DNA of 64,000 nucleotides, taken from Artemisia argyi. Lineage: Eukaryota > Streptophyta > Magnoliopsida > Asterales > Asteraceae. Both the position numbers and the translations under genes were made by a program. Under the pieces are notes generated by a model that saw only the letters and a program-made list of their open reading frames with translations, did no database searches and was not told the origin of the DNA. The DNA lies in NCBI GenBank assembly GCA_030686995.1, contig CM060691.1, positions 87,107,055 through 87,171,054 of the forward strand. Reading direction: 5' to 3'. Each line of letters begins with the position of its first letter. Positions within the stretch are counted from its first letter, which is position 1. This document shows, piece by piece, positions 1 to 11,964 of the stretch.

Positions 1-831
1 CGTGTTAAAAGTTATCGAAAGTCTACTATAAAAGGCCTTAAAGCTCCTTAATTTTTTTAATTTAGGTAGTAGATATTTGCTGTAACAATATTGTCTTTGT
101 AATCATAAATAACATAGTATTTATAAAAAAAGTTGGTAAAAGCTATCTGTGGATCAACCTACCCAAACCTGCCCGTTTCGACCTGTGTAAAGAAGACCTG
201 TTTTGACCCGTTTTACAAACCCTTTATCTTGTCATTTCTAGTTTACATGTAATGATAACTTTGGGCAGATAGATAATAACTTTCAATCATTAAAAAAGTA
301 ATGTTAACTTTCAATCATTAAAAAAGTAATGTTAACTTTGGCACCACTATAAGATTATTTTTGCATTTATCATATGGTAGGAAGGGGTATTGCACATTTT
401 ATTCTGGAGGGGATGTGTATTTTTATAGAGAGAAGAATATCAGCAGTCTCTCATTGACTTCTGTACAAAATTTGTGCAACAAGAACTTAAATGGCAAATG
501 ATGCTTTTAAAATCGCCCTTTTTGGTGGCTGGAGACTAAGTTTTTTTGGTGCCCATGAGGGTCGTGGAGGTTATTTAAGTCCAAATAACTATATAGTTTT
601 TTGACTTCTATGGCCAAAAAAGTGGATTTTGGGATGGTGATTGATACCAGTCTTGATGTACTCTAATTAATTATAACAAACAAACAAAAAAATCTACTTA
701 AATATTAAAAATATATAATTAACAATTTTGATTTGGATAATGATCGTTTGACAACAAAAGTCAAGGCATGCCTTGTTATTATTGTTTACTCGACTCTTAA
801 ATTGTTTGTTTCTGTTTCATTGGTCAAACAG
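1..831. other. Sequence upstream of the SGF29-like terminal exon (probably intron)
   Basis: No exon was recognised here; earlier exons of the gene ending at 934 should lie further upstream, outside the window. A perfect 28-bp tandem duplication (278-305 and 306-333) is visible. Positions about 150-220 contain degenerate tracts built on GACCCGTTTTAC-like words, a repeat type that recurs in introns elsewhere in the window. Confidence 0.5.
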
Positions 832-934
832 TTATCTTCTTGAATTTGATGATGATGAGGAAGATGGTTCCTTACCGCAGAGGAACGTTCCCTTCCACAA
901 GGTAGTTACTCTTCCCGAAGGTCATCGCCAGTGA
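832..934 (+). CDS. SGF29: Terminal exon of an SGF29-like SAGA complex subunit
   Basis: A CAG acceptor at 829-831 opens a frame that reads the end of an aspartate codon, then YLLEFDDDEEDG, then SLPQRNVPFHKVV and LPEGHRQ, with stop TGA at 932-934. This is the C-terminal end of the tandem-Tudor domain of plant SGF29, the SAGA histone-acetyltransferase module subunit that binds methylated H3K4 in the nucleus. The identification rests on my memory of the plant C-terminus, chiefly the acidic DDDEED run and the closing LPEGHRQ. Only 34 complete codons are inside the window. It converges on the PMT9-like gene, whose stop is about 1.7 kb away on the other strand. Confidence 0.72.
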
Positions 935-1023
935 ATTGCAAGATTAGTTTCATAAACTTCTAATCATGAAGTTATCAAGGTATCAAGAAGTTACTCTTCC
1001 CGAAGGTCATCCCAGTGAATTGC
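904..1023. repeat. Local duplication of the SGF29 coding tail and stop
   Basis: The 36 bases at 904-939, covering the last codons and stop of the SGF29-like exon, recur at 989-1023 with a single missing base. The second copy lies in the presumed 3' UTR and is out of frame, so it is a decaying local duplication. Confidence 0.85.
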
Positions 1024-1766
1024 GTAATGGAACTTGTTTATGATGTGCGTCATGTAATATAACAGTTTCTCTCTTTTTTAGTCAATAATTAATGAGTATG
1101 TAGCCTGTTGTATAAAGTGAGAAACTAGTCACAGTAAACCTTATTGTCTGCTATTCTGGATCTTATAATGTGGTTATGAAAGTTATGTATTTAGCTGTCG
1201 GATATCTTGCACTTATGCATTGCTGAAAAGGTAACGGTTTTCTGTTCCATTTTGTTTTTTAACGATATAATTTTGTTAAGGGTGCTTGGCTAAGCTTATT
1301 TTCAATAAGCAACTTATATCTTGTGATAAATAAACTCATTAGCTGTTACTGCAAGTTTGGATTAGCTTATGATGACAAGCTGAGGAGCTAAGGTATTTGA
1401 ATTACCGTATGGTAGAAAATGACCAGAAAGGAGTCTATCAGAGAAAATAAGCTTAAACACTCCAAACTTCTAATTAAACTAATTAGTTGGCAAGCTCACA
1501 ACATAAGCAACCCCTATATATGTGTAATCTAGTGCTACTTCTGAAGATGGCGCCTGAAGAGAATTATAAACACAGGTGTGTGGAAACTGGTTAGATAAAC
1601 CTAAATCGATGAATGATTGGGATTACCTAAGATCATTATATTTAAGTTTGGTTCTCACCTTAATACTCCTATTCATTTGTTAACGAGTTGTCGGTCAGAA
1701 AACATGTCTACTTTCTTCAACAGATTCTGAATTTCTGATGATGAACACCATCACATATATACTAGG

Positions 1767-1805
<39 letters not shown>

Positions 1806-2595
1806 CACATGGTAATAACGTATCAAGGGAAGTTGGTATATCATCAACAATCTTTTAGAAACCATTATTACTGCATTCTGGTAACAGTACAAAGTGGGTT
1901 ATTTTGTTTCAAAAATTATGTATATGTAGCAGATTAGTTGTTTAGTGTTACGCGTGTTTACTAGTTAGGGAAAAAAAGGCAAATAACTTAGTTTATACTT
2001 TATACCACACTAAACAGCAGATATGTGTCCTTGATCTTCAAATCACATAAGAAACTAGGATTTTGTCAAATGTTTGTAATTTACTAATCAGAAAGAACTT
2101 GAAGTAGACCCTTTTGATTAACAAAAAACCAATCTAGGCGATTTTTATTTTGTATTTACTTGTAATCGTTGAAGAATCGTCAATTTAAACAACAGAATCT
2201 AGACTCACATCTAAGAAGGCAATACACTACATTAATTTCAAGTCATTCTAGAACAATCGAATAACATTCAGTAATACACAAAATTCCCATGGATATATAT
2301 AAAACTGTTGATTACATGGAAGGACCAAATCTCAAGACTGGCTGCTTAAAAATATGTCTATCTATGTTACTGTTTGTACTCTCTTCTTTACTCAAATTGG
2401 CAGATAGATTTTTCATCACGCTGCGATCGAAAATTTTCTAAAGCAAATATGTCCAATATACGTTCCGCAATCTGCATCGTCTCCCATTCCTAAAGCTACA
2501 ATCCCCATCTTCTTCAACTGGATCCAAAATTCTTAATGCAAATCCATAATGTGTTTGGAATCACTAGGTGAACTCTATAACTCAAGTTACCTGAT
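935..2595. other. Intergenic spacer between convergent genes
   Basis: Contains the 3' flanks of the SGF29-like gene (+) and the PMT9-like gene (-), the duplicated coding tail described separately, and a poly-T tract of about 37 bases at 1769-1805. I see no further gene. Confidence 0.6.
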
Positions 2596-5500
2596 TCAAA
2601 ATCTTGCAGCCTCCTCTTCATCATCATCTCCCCATAGTTGTTTTCTAGCAATTACAACTCTTTCTTCATTAAGGGAGAGAGCATCGGTTTTTGGTTCCAC
2701 CTCTAACGAATATCCATCCCATCTTAAGGCAGCCAAGAACTTTCGTATGTGGTCAACAATAGATGACTTGTCTCGTATAATAACAAACCCTTCGGGCCTT
2801 AACATACGATCCATCTCAATAAGCAAGTCTTCCACACTGCAGCCACGCTCCTCAATCTCTGAGAAGACCCTCCACGCATGTAGTAGGTCATAGGTGCGTG
2901 GATATGTTGAAAAAGATTCACACCTGCAAGACAAATTCCCATCAAGATTGGGTTGGTTGAAAAAATGTAACTTCTAGTGCAGGTTGATATAGGTCAGGTG
3001 AACGCGCTACTTTTCGATACTTTTAGTCCAAGTTTTGACTTTTTTTTTTAGAAATAATCAATGCATCTAAAGTGACAGCAGAGCTATATAGATACATTTA
3101 CGTTTGGGAAGATTGTATAGAAGATAACATCAATTTATTAATTGAAGATATCTTTTTCAACTACACATCAATTTATTATGAGCATTTTTTACAAGAAAAC
3201 ATGTGGTATGCTGGTATACCAAAGATTAAACAGATTTGTGATGATTTGTCACCTGTCGCATATACACAACATGCTGACTTAACTACTTTAACGGTTTCTA
3301 TGCAATTTTTTTACACATTCAAACATTTGTTACACTTGATGAGAAGAAAGTGAAGTCTATGCCCCTAAATGAACTTTATCTAGTAGGTTTTATGCAGTTT
3401 TCCCTTGAGTTTTGAAGCTTATGAATTACGTATAATTTAGGAGGTCGTGTGCATTAAAATAAGCATTTGCGCTTCGCCCATAGATATAACAGAACCTAAA
3501 TTGAGCAATTCATAAGCAAATGGGTCGAATTTGGCACACTTCTACTTGTGATTGTTGAGATAGAGTTAAATAAAAAAAGTGAGGAAACGAAGTTTGAAGA
3601 CAAAGTGCATACCAGTCATGAACTGTTCCAATTAATCCCCTATCATAGATAATCTTCAACTTTGAAGAGGCATTGACTGGAGCAACATTCATCACCCAAA
3701 CGTCTTTGTCCTTCAGAGCAGCAGCAAATCCACCTAGGTTTGAGTTCATATCCATGACATTTCTGATGGAATCCTTCTGTATAACAGATCTCATCTGCTT
3801 CCAATACTCGACGACTCTATGATACCATGTGTCCTGTATCACAATTATGAGCAATTAAGCATAATAGACCATTTTCCACTTGATTATCAGCAAGACAGCA
3901 ATAACTTGTGACTATTTGTTTCTTGCAACAAGATACTTACAGTGTCTTCTTGAAACTGGTCCGGACTGACTCCAATTTCATCTAGGCGAGGAGAAGGCCC
4001 TGTAAGCCTACTTGGCCATGGTTGAAGTCCGCTCCCTTTTGCCTTGTGCATCTCTGTATTATCAGAAAAATCAATTGAAAAATACAGGATATACGAGATT
4101 ATGCTTCTCAATCATAAAGGAGGTTGAAAAGGCACAGGCAGTTAAGATCAGTGCATGCTAGTATGCTACTATGAAATGACCATCTAACTTATGGTTTTTT
4201 CAGTTACATACCCGTACTAAGTTCTTTATCAGTATCATACTTAGATTCTCACAACCATATCAATCACGTCATTTACATTAAATAAACAAATAAACACTAA
4301 AAACCATGATTAAGGTAGTTCTTGTGACTAACATCTTTTAGGCACTTGATTTATTAGAATTCACTTCAATTTAAAGAGAATGATGTAATTTAGATGATTA
4401 CTCTAATATCATATATTAGGATACCACTTACTTGTTGAGTATGGAGTAATGCATGCCTTCATCTCCACATCCCAACTTACATCTGGATCACTATCTGGGC
4501 TGCAAAGAGGAGGGTTAGTTCCTGGCGCTCTCTTACGGTAACAGCTATTACTTAAAGACTTGGCCCATACAACCGTCTGATCTCTCCTTGATACAACTCT
4601 CCAACACATCCTTCCCAGTAAATCGTGCATAGCATTCCAAATTCTTCGATTTTCAACATCATGTGCATATGCTTCTGGTGAGGAGTAGACAAAATAACCT
4701 CCTGGTCTAAGCAATCTATCCAATTCCAAAAGTAGAATCCCATCTCTCTGAAGCCAATCTATCCTACAACGCGAACAATGAGCCATTTCAAATGATCTAC
4801 TTGGGTAAGGAAGTCTTTTGGTACCTAACACCCCTAACGCTGAAGGAATCCCACGCTCAAGTGCAAACTGAATCTGATTCTGATGCACATCATTAGGTGC
4901 GAGAGACATGGCAATAATTCCTAGAGGCAAAAGATAAGCCCCAAAACTCGCAACCCCACAACCCACATCAAGTACAGTTCGGATATTTCCTCCATTGTTG
5001 AGTTTATCACCAGGAAACTTAAGCATCTAAATGATCATAATCATTAGTTAATAAAAAGAAAAGTATCATAATTTCACAAACCCTTAACTCAAAAAAGTCA
5101 TAAACAAAATAAAATTTTACCCACCGATGCAATCGAAGCAATATACTTGTCAGCACCAGAATGAAAGTGAGTCCCCCCACCCGGAAACCGTATTCTTTCT
5201 CCAACCACATTCATCCAATTTTGATCCGATTTCTCTTGTGCGAGATGCGTATGAGGTATATTCGCCTTCCAAACCTCATCCCTGCTCTCCGGCCACCTTA
5301 TCGGGATCTATAATCATAACACCAATCTCAACAAACACTTCACAACAACATTTAACCTAATCATATATAACTCATATCTACTTCCTATATACTTGATTAT
5401 CAGGGTGTGGGAGCTTATTATCAAGCAAAAGTTTTGTGTTATCCAAACTCTGCTTATATTCTTATTTTGAGGTGAAAAACAGTTTCTGATAAGCAGGAGC

Positions 5501-6980
5501 TGCTTAATATGTGAGATGAAATATAAATTAAAGTACCCTTTTAGCATCATAAAAAGCTATTATTATAATTTTCAACAAATTACTAGTTTTTCGAGTATTA
5601 TTTGCATTTTATACAAAATAAGCAAACCCAAACACTATTTCCTAGAAATAAAAACAAGCAATCCCAAACAACCCCACGACAAAAACGAGACAAAACATAA
5701 CTAACCTTATATCCAATAGGAGGCGGAATAAGACAATTAAAGCGTCTTTGCGCAGGGGGACAATGGCGCTCATAATGCTCCATTAAACTCAAATTAAGCT
5801 TCATCTTCATCTGATAAATTAAATGCCTGTCCAAACAAGGTATCAACTCCGAATACCTCATATCACACACCTTCACCAAATCAATTCACAAACAAACATA
5901 TCAACCACCTTTAACAACAAAATATTAACAAACCAACTTCAACATATTTAACAAGCTTCATAAAATTTAACCAACTTTGACAAATTTAACCAACAAGTTT
6001 AACTAAGGTGTTATTTGTTTATTAAGAGACTCGATCTAATTCGCTCTAATTCACACATCTGAATCTAAATGTGACTCAAATAAAACCGTTTGTTTTTGTA
6101 AAAACGTCTTGAAATTAGCTACCTTCAACAACAAGTTTAACAAACTTTTAACACTCAATTAATTAATAAACTTGTTAAAATTATATCTTTTGCGGGTCCG
6201 ATTCAGATGGGTCTCGGAAAGGTGTGCAATAGGTGCTGTCGCACAAGCCTCCACTTAAAACTTAAAAGGGGCCACATTTTTATCAGGAGCTTTGCTACAC
6301 CCTCCTACCATTTCATCCTACAAATCCTCCTACACATATACTAGTTTTTTCCCACTCATTCTCATTCTCTCTCTGCATCTGAACCATCAATTCTGCCACA
6401 TGGCAGGATGTGGGCGGATTTGTAGGATGTTTTAGTAGGAATATTTAGCATTTCTCTTTTATTAGTTTTGCATATAAATACGTATAATATTAAACATATA
6501 TGAGTCATATTATTCAACTAGATATGTAATTTCTCTTTTAGTTTACGAGTGTAATAAGGCCACTGAAAACTACGAGACGGCCCTCATCCGATTCATTAAT
6601 TTCTAGAGTTTCAACTGGACTTAACAAACTTTTTTACAAATGTAACAAACTTAATACGTACAAATTTAACAAACTTAACAAACTTATAGTAAATTAGTAA
6701 CAAACAAACATACCGGCAAGCTTTTAGGAAGCTCATTATCACGATCATTATCATCATCATCATCAAACAGCTGATCAAAATAATCACGCTTCCGTACAAA
6801 TTTACCAGTCACAGGATCCGTACCGTCATCTATCGCAATCACCTCTTCCGATCTCGGCAACGCAGGTGCGAAAGTTGAGCCATTGTACAAACAAATAAGA
6901 AATAGTATTAAAATTAGAAAGAGTAATGTGTGTTTAAGTGTTTTTTTGCGACGGGTTAGCTCCCCGGCCGTTGATTTCAT
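2596..6980 (-). CDS. PMT9: PMT9-like probable pectin methyltransferase (QUASIMODO2 family)
   Basis: Seven exons by GT-AG and phase: 6980-6714, 5870-5706, 5307-5125, 5026-4432, 4053-3941, 3833-3613 and 2923-2596, giving 1872 nt or 623 residues; the Arabidopsis protein is about 612. Members are type II Golgi membrane proteins with a lumenal SAM-dependent methyltransferase domain thought to methylate homogalacturonan. The start shows a short basic cytosolic tail (MKSTAGELTRRKK) and one hydrophobic anchor at about residues 16-33. Then come SELIPCLDR, MEHYERHCPP, FNCLIPPP, FPGGGTHFHSGADKYI, the SAM-binding VLDVGCGVASFGAYLL, SLAPNDVHQNQIQFALERGIP, and CSRCRIDWLQRDG. The C-terminal half has RNVMDM, DKDVWVMNV and MDRMLRPEGFVIIRD. 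The MLKFPGDKLNNGG stretch and the YFVYSSPEAYAHD block fit PMT9 better than PMT3 or PMT8. The tail is acidic (GDDDEEEAARF). Intron 1 holds an inverted-repeat element. No frame break was seen, so it is probably functional. Confidence 0.9.
6303..6440. mobile_element. MITE-like foldback in PMT9 intron 1
   Basis: A 25-base arm at 6303-6327 and its near-perfect reverse complement at 6416-6440 share CATCCTACAAATCC exactly and most of the outer TCCTAC part. They enclose about 90 bp. Weaker similarity extends outward (GCTAC on the left, TTAGC on the right). I could not fix a target duplication, so the superfamily is unassigned. Confidence 0.55.
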
Positions 6981-7973
6981 TTTTTACCCGGTGGGTTGGT
7001 TTTAGGGTTTCATGTTTTTATGATGGATGGATGAAGTATGGAAGGAAGGAATATGTTTGACAGTAGTGTTATCTGTGAGTTGAGTTTGTTTGTAGTTATT
7101 ATGTGTTATGGCAAGTTGTGAGTGATAATAAAAAATAAAAGAAGAAAGATGTGACTCTGTGTGTGTGGGGTGGGGGGGTTGGTGTATGGACAGCCAATGT
7201 CTGACGCCGATTGGGTGTGTGTGAGATTTTGGGTTGGAATTTGTAACTAAAGTAACGGGTAAAATGTATAAATATGTTATTAAGTTTTTTAAAAATTATA
7301 CTAGTATATGATAACGAGATTTTATTTTGTTTATTTGAGTTCCGAACTGTGAAACTTGACATTTTAAGGTCATTAAACTTATAAAAATATACGTAAATAT
7401 CACTAAACTTTTTTAAAAAAATATAGTTATGTTATTTACCTATTTAAAAATATGCTCTCAATAATCTGAAATTTTGAAAAGTAATCTAAAATTGTAAGTT
7501 CAATGACCAAAATGAATAAAATAAAAAATCATTACTTTAGAACTTATTTTTTTAATAAAAATAGTGATATATTTAGTATGTGTCATCCAACATGATATCT
7601 AACATATGTTTAAGCTATGCAATTTTTTTACACTAGAACCGTCGCCATATCAATATTTATCTTTTTCACCAAATAAATGTAATGATGACTACTAAACCAA
7701 CTACATAAACATATCTCAAAATATACTCATAAACAAAAATTAGTCCAGTGAAGTAGATGACTAAACCACCATCAAAAGTGACTGACCACGTGTCAAACGA
7801 AGGAGGTGTAAGAGGCAAACAAGCATCAAGTTGGAGCCATGTAGGCAACTACACGTGACCATGGTGCATTATTAAATTTACTTTTGAGTGATTAATAAGT
7901 TACGTCTAATTGGACTAATAACGTAATGCATTACATATCTTATACACTAATTATTTCAACAAGGCTTTTTTTA

Positions 7974-8031
<58 letters not shown>

Positions 8032-8676
8032 TTTACATATCTTATGCACTAATTATCTAATGCATTACATATCTTATGCAGCTGAAAATGGTTGAGATAT
8101 TGTAATTTACTCATTGTTGGTGTATTAATAGACCAAAGCTCTTTGGTTATGTAGCATTTTGATAAAACGATATCAGATTGTGTTACCAGTAGTTCATTAC
8201 AAGCTAAAAGTGCGTTGAGTTGGAAAAACTAATTTTCCATTGTTTCTTTTCAGTTTTGTTAAAAATAACTAAATAATAGGATTTAATTTTTCATAAAACA
8301 TAGAGCACACGGTTTATATGTTATTGTTTTTTGTTTTGAAAAACACAGTAAGGAGGGATTTTGGTTTAAAGGAAACAAAGAAAAAAATAAAAATAAAAAA
8401 TAAATAAAAAGTGGTTCGTAAATTTTGTCAAATTAGGTAATGCAAATATTTTATTTTGTGGAAAATTTATTATAAAAAAACATTTAATTTAAACGCAATT
8501 TAGATTTTACTTATTTTATAGTAAAACACTTGATAAAACACTTCATATGTTTCCTTATACACTTTAAAGTGTAATGTAAATTGTAGCGTACTCTAATCTT
8601 AGAGATAATAATAATATCTTGTAAATTCCCACCACTGATATAAAGTTATAAACACACCCTGATGTAAATTGCAGTT
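6981..8676. other. PMT9 upstream region and AT-rich intergenic DNA
   Basis: The first roughly 150 bases should hold the PMT9 5' UTR and promoter on the minus strand, but I do not see a convincing TATA box. The rest is AT-rich with an ATT microsatellite (7976-8031). Around it the word ATGCATTACATATCTTAT recurs (about 7926 and 8058), a local duplication. No gene seen. Confidence 0.5.
7976..8031. repeat. (ATT)n microsatellite
   Basis: About 56 bases of uninterrupted ATT triplets. Confidence 0.95.
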
Positions 8677-8850
8677 GCAAGCTTGAGAGCTTAGTCCCAA
8701 AAGGATTTTGTCTTTACGTTGTTAACATGTGTTTCGTATGAGTATTTGTAATTTGTCATATATAGATTTTGTTCAATAGGATAGTGCCAAAATATTATAA
8801 ACACCTTTGTTTCAACATAATTTTGTTTCATCGGAAAAAACAATTTAAAA
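8677..8850 (+). repeat. Dispersed repeat, copy 1 (pair with 10613-10750)
   Basis: Shares an ordered series of words with 10613-10750: AAGCTTG-GAGCTT, TTTTGTCTTT, GTTAACATG, GATTTTGTTC, ATAGTGC, AAAATATTATAAACAC and TTGTTTCATC. The similarity may reach further upstream, since GGTTATGTAGCATTTTGAT occurs at about 8142 and 10171. In the second copy this block runs straight into LINE-derived sequence, so both may be LINE debris. Confidence 0.6.
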
Positions 8851-9060
8851 TTAATATACAAGATGCACAAGGCAAGGTTTTTGAAATATCGTCTTCTGAA
8901 GCAGAGCTTATAAATTGGTCCGGGTTGTCGACCGTCGACATTTATCAATGTACAAGATATACATGTGAAAAAGTGACGCATTACACGAAAACGAATTGTA
9001 ATAAACATTAATTCAATTATAGAGGGAATAAAATCCAAACAAAAGATAAAATTCTAAGAA

Positions 9061-9061
<1 letters not shown>

Positions 9062-9109
<48 letters not shown>
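9062..9109. repeat. (AAT)n microsatellite
   Basis: About 48 bases of AAT triplets next to the degenerate gypsy fragment. Confidence 0.95.
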
Positions 9110-9111
<2 letters not shown>

Positions 9112-9213
9112 GAAAAAAAAAAGAAGAAAGAAACTGGTTCTAATAAAAAAGTGAATTAAATAAATAAAAGAAGGTTTGAGATACGATGTCTTTACGATGT
9201 AGAGTGGTGTTTG

Positions 9214-9278
9214 TCTCTAAGTCGTAGAGACGTTAAGCCTCAAATAAAATACCATTCGAGGGGTCTACGACTTAGAGA
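9214..9278. repeat. Perfect 15-bp inverted repeat
   Basis: TCTCTAAGTCGTAGA at 9214-9228 is the exact reverse complement of 9264-9278, with a 35-base loop. It lies just beyond the end of the decayed gypsy fragment on the minus strand and could be part of that element's 3' region. Confidence 0.85.
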
Positions 9279-9350
9279 GGAAAATACATCTATGCCATAG
9301 TCACTCCCTCTCACTTGGAAAAAAAACTCGCCCTCGAGTTCTCACTATCT

Positions 9351-9790
9351 TTAATCAACGAGCGAATAAATAGTGTCTTTTAAATCCGTTTGTCGTGTAC
9401 CATTGGGGATAATAACTATTTTATTTTCATACCAATTAAACAAATAAAGATTATTCTTACCCCTATGTATTGCATTGGCATCATGTTGCCACGGTTTTCC
9501 TAGTAACATATGACTAGCACCTAAATCCACAACATCACAAGACACCACATCACGATAAGAACTTTCAATAGCAATTGGAATGTTGCAAACTTCATTCAGT
9601 TTCACCTCGAACCCCTTCTTAATCTAACCAAACTTATACAAATTAAGATGTTGTTCGGTTGTTAACTTCAAAGCCTTTACTAACTCTTTGGAAACAAGAT
9701 TTTCACAACTTCCTCAATCAATGATTAATGGACAAACATTGTCTTCAATCAAACACTTAGTTTCAAAATTCTTGTTCCTTTGTAAAAAAA
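9351..9790 (-). pseudogene. Ty3/gypsy retropepsin-region fragment
   Basis: Read on the minus strand, this gives a degraded aspartic protease region of a Ty3/gypsy polyprotein: PLIID, GSCENLVSKELVKALKL, and further on CDVVDLGASHMLLGKPWQHD followed by HRGKNNLYLF. The CDVVD...LLGKPWQ block is the usual retropepsin C-terminal signature. There are stops within and after the fragment. Almost directly beyond it (about 9300-9350) is a short serine- and glutamate-rich tail resembling the C-terminus of such polyproteins, so reverse transcriptase, RNase H and integrase appear to be missing. It may be an internally deleted copy; the tail assignment is weak. Confidence 0.75.
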
Positions 9791-10229
9791 TCTTCAATCT
9801 TCATTGAACACAAAGTACATTGTATCATCAAATTCACAACCTCTCATTCAATTTGAGCAAATTCATCAATGTTTTCCAAATCTTCAATATTTTATGATTC
9901 ACTCTTCATTTATGAAGAAAAATAATAATAAACTCGTGATGGATTCAGATACCTTTGTGCATAAAAAAAATTCTCTTAAATTTTGTATGAAGTAGAAAAG
10001 ATGAATAAGCATGTGAAGTATTGTTAAAACAGATATCACTTTTATATCAAATATATTAAGTTTTGGATCTCAATAAACTGTTGAGACTAATATATTATAC
10101 ATGTACAACAGTAACAGGAAATATTATGATTTGTTCTGCCACTCATATGTTGATACACAAAAGGCTTTTAGGTTATGTAGCATTTTGATCAACGATAACC
10201 AAATTTGTTAATTTTTGCGAAGTGTAGAT

Positions 10230-10430
10230 TGTACTGTACTCTAATTATATGGATAACACAACAACATATCCAATCTCGTCGGGGTGGGATATAGGGAGGT
10301 AGAATGTAGACATATCCTACCCCTACCTTAGGATAAATCCGAAAGTAAGAAGACTGCTTCCAGAAAGACCTCCGGCAATAGTGTGCGGTGAGAGTGCTAA
10401 AAAATAAGTGTATGTGTGAAAGTGAGCAAT
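10230..10430 (-). repeat. SINE-like repeat, minus-strand copy
   Basis: On the minus strand this reads GCCGGAGGTCTTTCTGGAAG, a TAGGGGTAGGA word and a GTTGTTGTG end. That order is shared with 53140-53480 on the plus strand and is typical of short repeats scattered in eudicots that end in GTT triplets. Hydrophobic reading frames overlapping it are not genes. Confidence 0.45.
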
Positions 10431-10612
10431 AATAAGGATAAGCAGATAAAAGACAAAAGGATAAAAATAAACATACAAGCATACAGAGCAGATAGCCAGA
10501 AAACCATAAAAAGAAAACATAAAAGAAAATGATATAAACATAAATAAGCACACGCTGCAAGAAACACATAAAATAGAAAAGATAAAGCGATAAATTTCCA
10601 ATTCATTTAGTT

Positions 10613-10750
10613 GTAAGCTTGGGAGCTTTAGTGGCAACTGTTTTTGTCTTTTGCAGTTAACATGATTATTGATTTTGTTCCATAGAATAGTGCAAAATAT
10701 TATAAACACTGTTTTTCTGCAATAGAATGTTGTTTCATCAAAAAAGAAAA
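10613..10750 (+). repeat. Dispersed repeat, copy 2 (pair with 8677-8850)
   Basis: Diverged copy of the block at 8677-8850, running directly into the LINE zinc-binding remnant that follows. Confidence 0.6.
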
Positions 10751-11077
10751 TTTGAGCGTCAACGTTGTTTTATCAATATACGAGGTGTGGATGATCCGTC
10801 CTTTAGGTGGAATTCATGGTTCCTCGGAAGTTTAATGTTTGTGCTTGACGTGCTGATTAATCATCTCCCCTCAAATACTAATCTATTGCATCGTGGAATT
10901 TATCTTCCTTCAGCTTTATGTGCTTTTTGCGGGTCCAAAGAAGAAACCACGAACCACCTATCTCATCCTAACAAACATGAAAAGGTTTATGTTTATTCAC
11001 TTGGTTTGTTTCATTTATTCTTTCATGTGCTTTCTTGCCAATATGTACAATGGTTAGACTTCATTTATTATATGTGA
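10727..11077 (+). pseudogene. LINE reverse transcriptase zinc-binding domain remnant
   Basis: The frame contains LPSNTNLLHRGIYLPS, then LCAFCGSKEETTNHL, the hallmark of the zf-RVT domain that follows the reverse transcriptase in plant non-LTR elements. Between WNSW and NHLPS the matching residues (VPRKFNV) are in another frame with stops, so at least two small indels have broken it. No reverse transcriptase or endonuclease part is recognisable nearby. It is a dead 3' fragment of a LINE. Confidence 0.8.
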
Positions 11078-11738
11078 CATTTCATTGAAAATGTATAGAC
11101 TTGATTCCTACGCAAAGCATTCCATATGTGCCAAAATTTACAATGATTCTTTTTGTTTTTGTTTTTGTTATTGTTATTTTTTTAATAAAAAGTAATGATT
11201 CAATAATTACTAATCTAGTCACACTCATAATTCATAGAGATGCTATGGTTTTGGCTCTTGGACCGTGGACTAGTAAGATAACAAAAGTGTCCTCTAAATT
11301 TAGCGGGCCCAATAGACCCCCAATTATCAGCGGCCCACTAGTAATGTTAAGCCGAAGTGTTTAAAATTGATCAAATTGACACATGAGATATAGAGATGTG
11401 TATGTGGACAATCAATTGTTGACGTCATCTTTTTTAACTTTCCAAATTGATTAAAGAGAGCGTGTTGCAATTATCATTATAGTTGACCAAATAGTTCACC
11501 AACAAAAATATGAAAGTAAACAACACTTTGTGGTTGATTTAATTTGTTGTGAAATATGAAGCTAGAAAGAAAGCGTTGACACGATGGTTGTTTGTTGTTG
11601 TTGACTTATTTCTAATGATAAAATTTAGCATAAAACATGAACAGGCTGAACAAATTGCGACGAAATTCGCTTCAAATGGTTTCCGTCTTTTCATTTATAC
11701 ATTAGGGTGCACCGTCTAATGCACCTATAGCACATTAT
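11078..11738. other. Intergenic, no gene seen
   Basis: AT-rich spacer between the LINE remnant and a Tourist-like MITE. I see neither exon-like nor repeat structure of note. Confidence 0.5.
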
Positions 11739-11964
11739 GGCTATGTTTGGCAAAAGTAGCTGTGAGCAGTAGCAGTGAGCAGTAGCTGTGAGCAGTAGCC
11801 AAAAAAGCTCACAGCTTCGTAAAGAAACATTGAAAAAATGAGATTTCCTAAAAAATAGCAAAGCCCACAGCTCTCATGCCAAACAAACATCAAAAATAAA
11901 AAAGCTCATTCTCACCGCTCATTACCCCAAAAAGCTCTAAAAAAGCTCCGCGCCAAACATAGCC
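11739..11964. mobile_element. Tourist-like MITE, copy 1
   Basis: The 226-bp element begins GGCTATGTTTGGC and ends with the exact reverse complement GCCAAACATAGCC. Inside it has repeated GTGAGCAGTAGC words on the left and AGCTC-rich sequence on the right. The same element lies inverted at 22768-22990, where it has a TAA target duplication, the PIF/Harbinger (Tourist) signature. At this copy the flanking triplets (TAT and AAT) do not match, so the target duplication has decayed or an end has shifted. Confidence 0.85.

Noticed and set aside
1..800. Penultimate exon of SGF29
   Set aside because: I looked for the expected upstream Tudor sequence and found no matching frame with splice sites.
1695..1892. 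Short frame with a long lysine run on the minus strand
   Set aside because: It is produced by a poly-T tract; there is no other coding evidence.
3072..3353. 93-residue plus-strand open frame
   Set aside because: It lies in the last intron of the PMT9-like gene, on the opposite strand, and resembles nothing I know.
10189..10709. Overlapping hydrophobic frames that look like multi-pass membrane proteins
   Set aside because: T-rich low-complexity sequence translated in several frames with similar hydrophobic results; it overlaps a SINE-like repeat.
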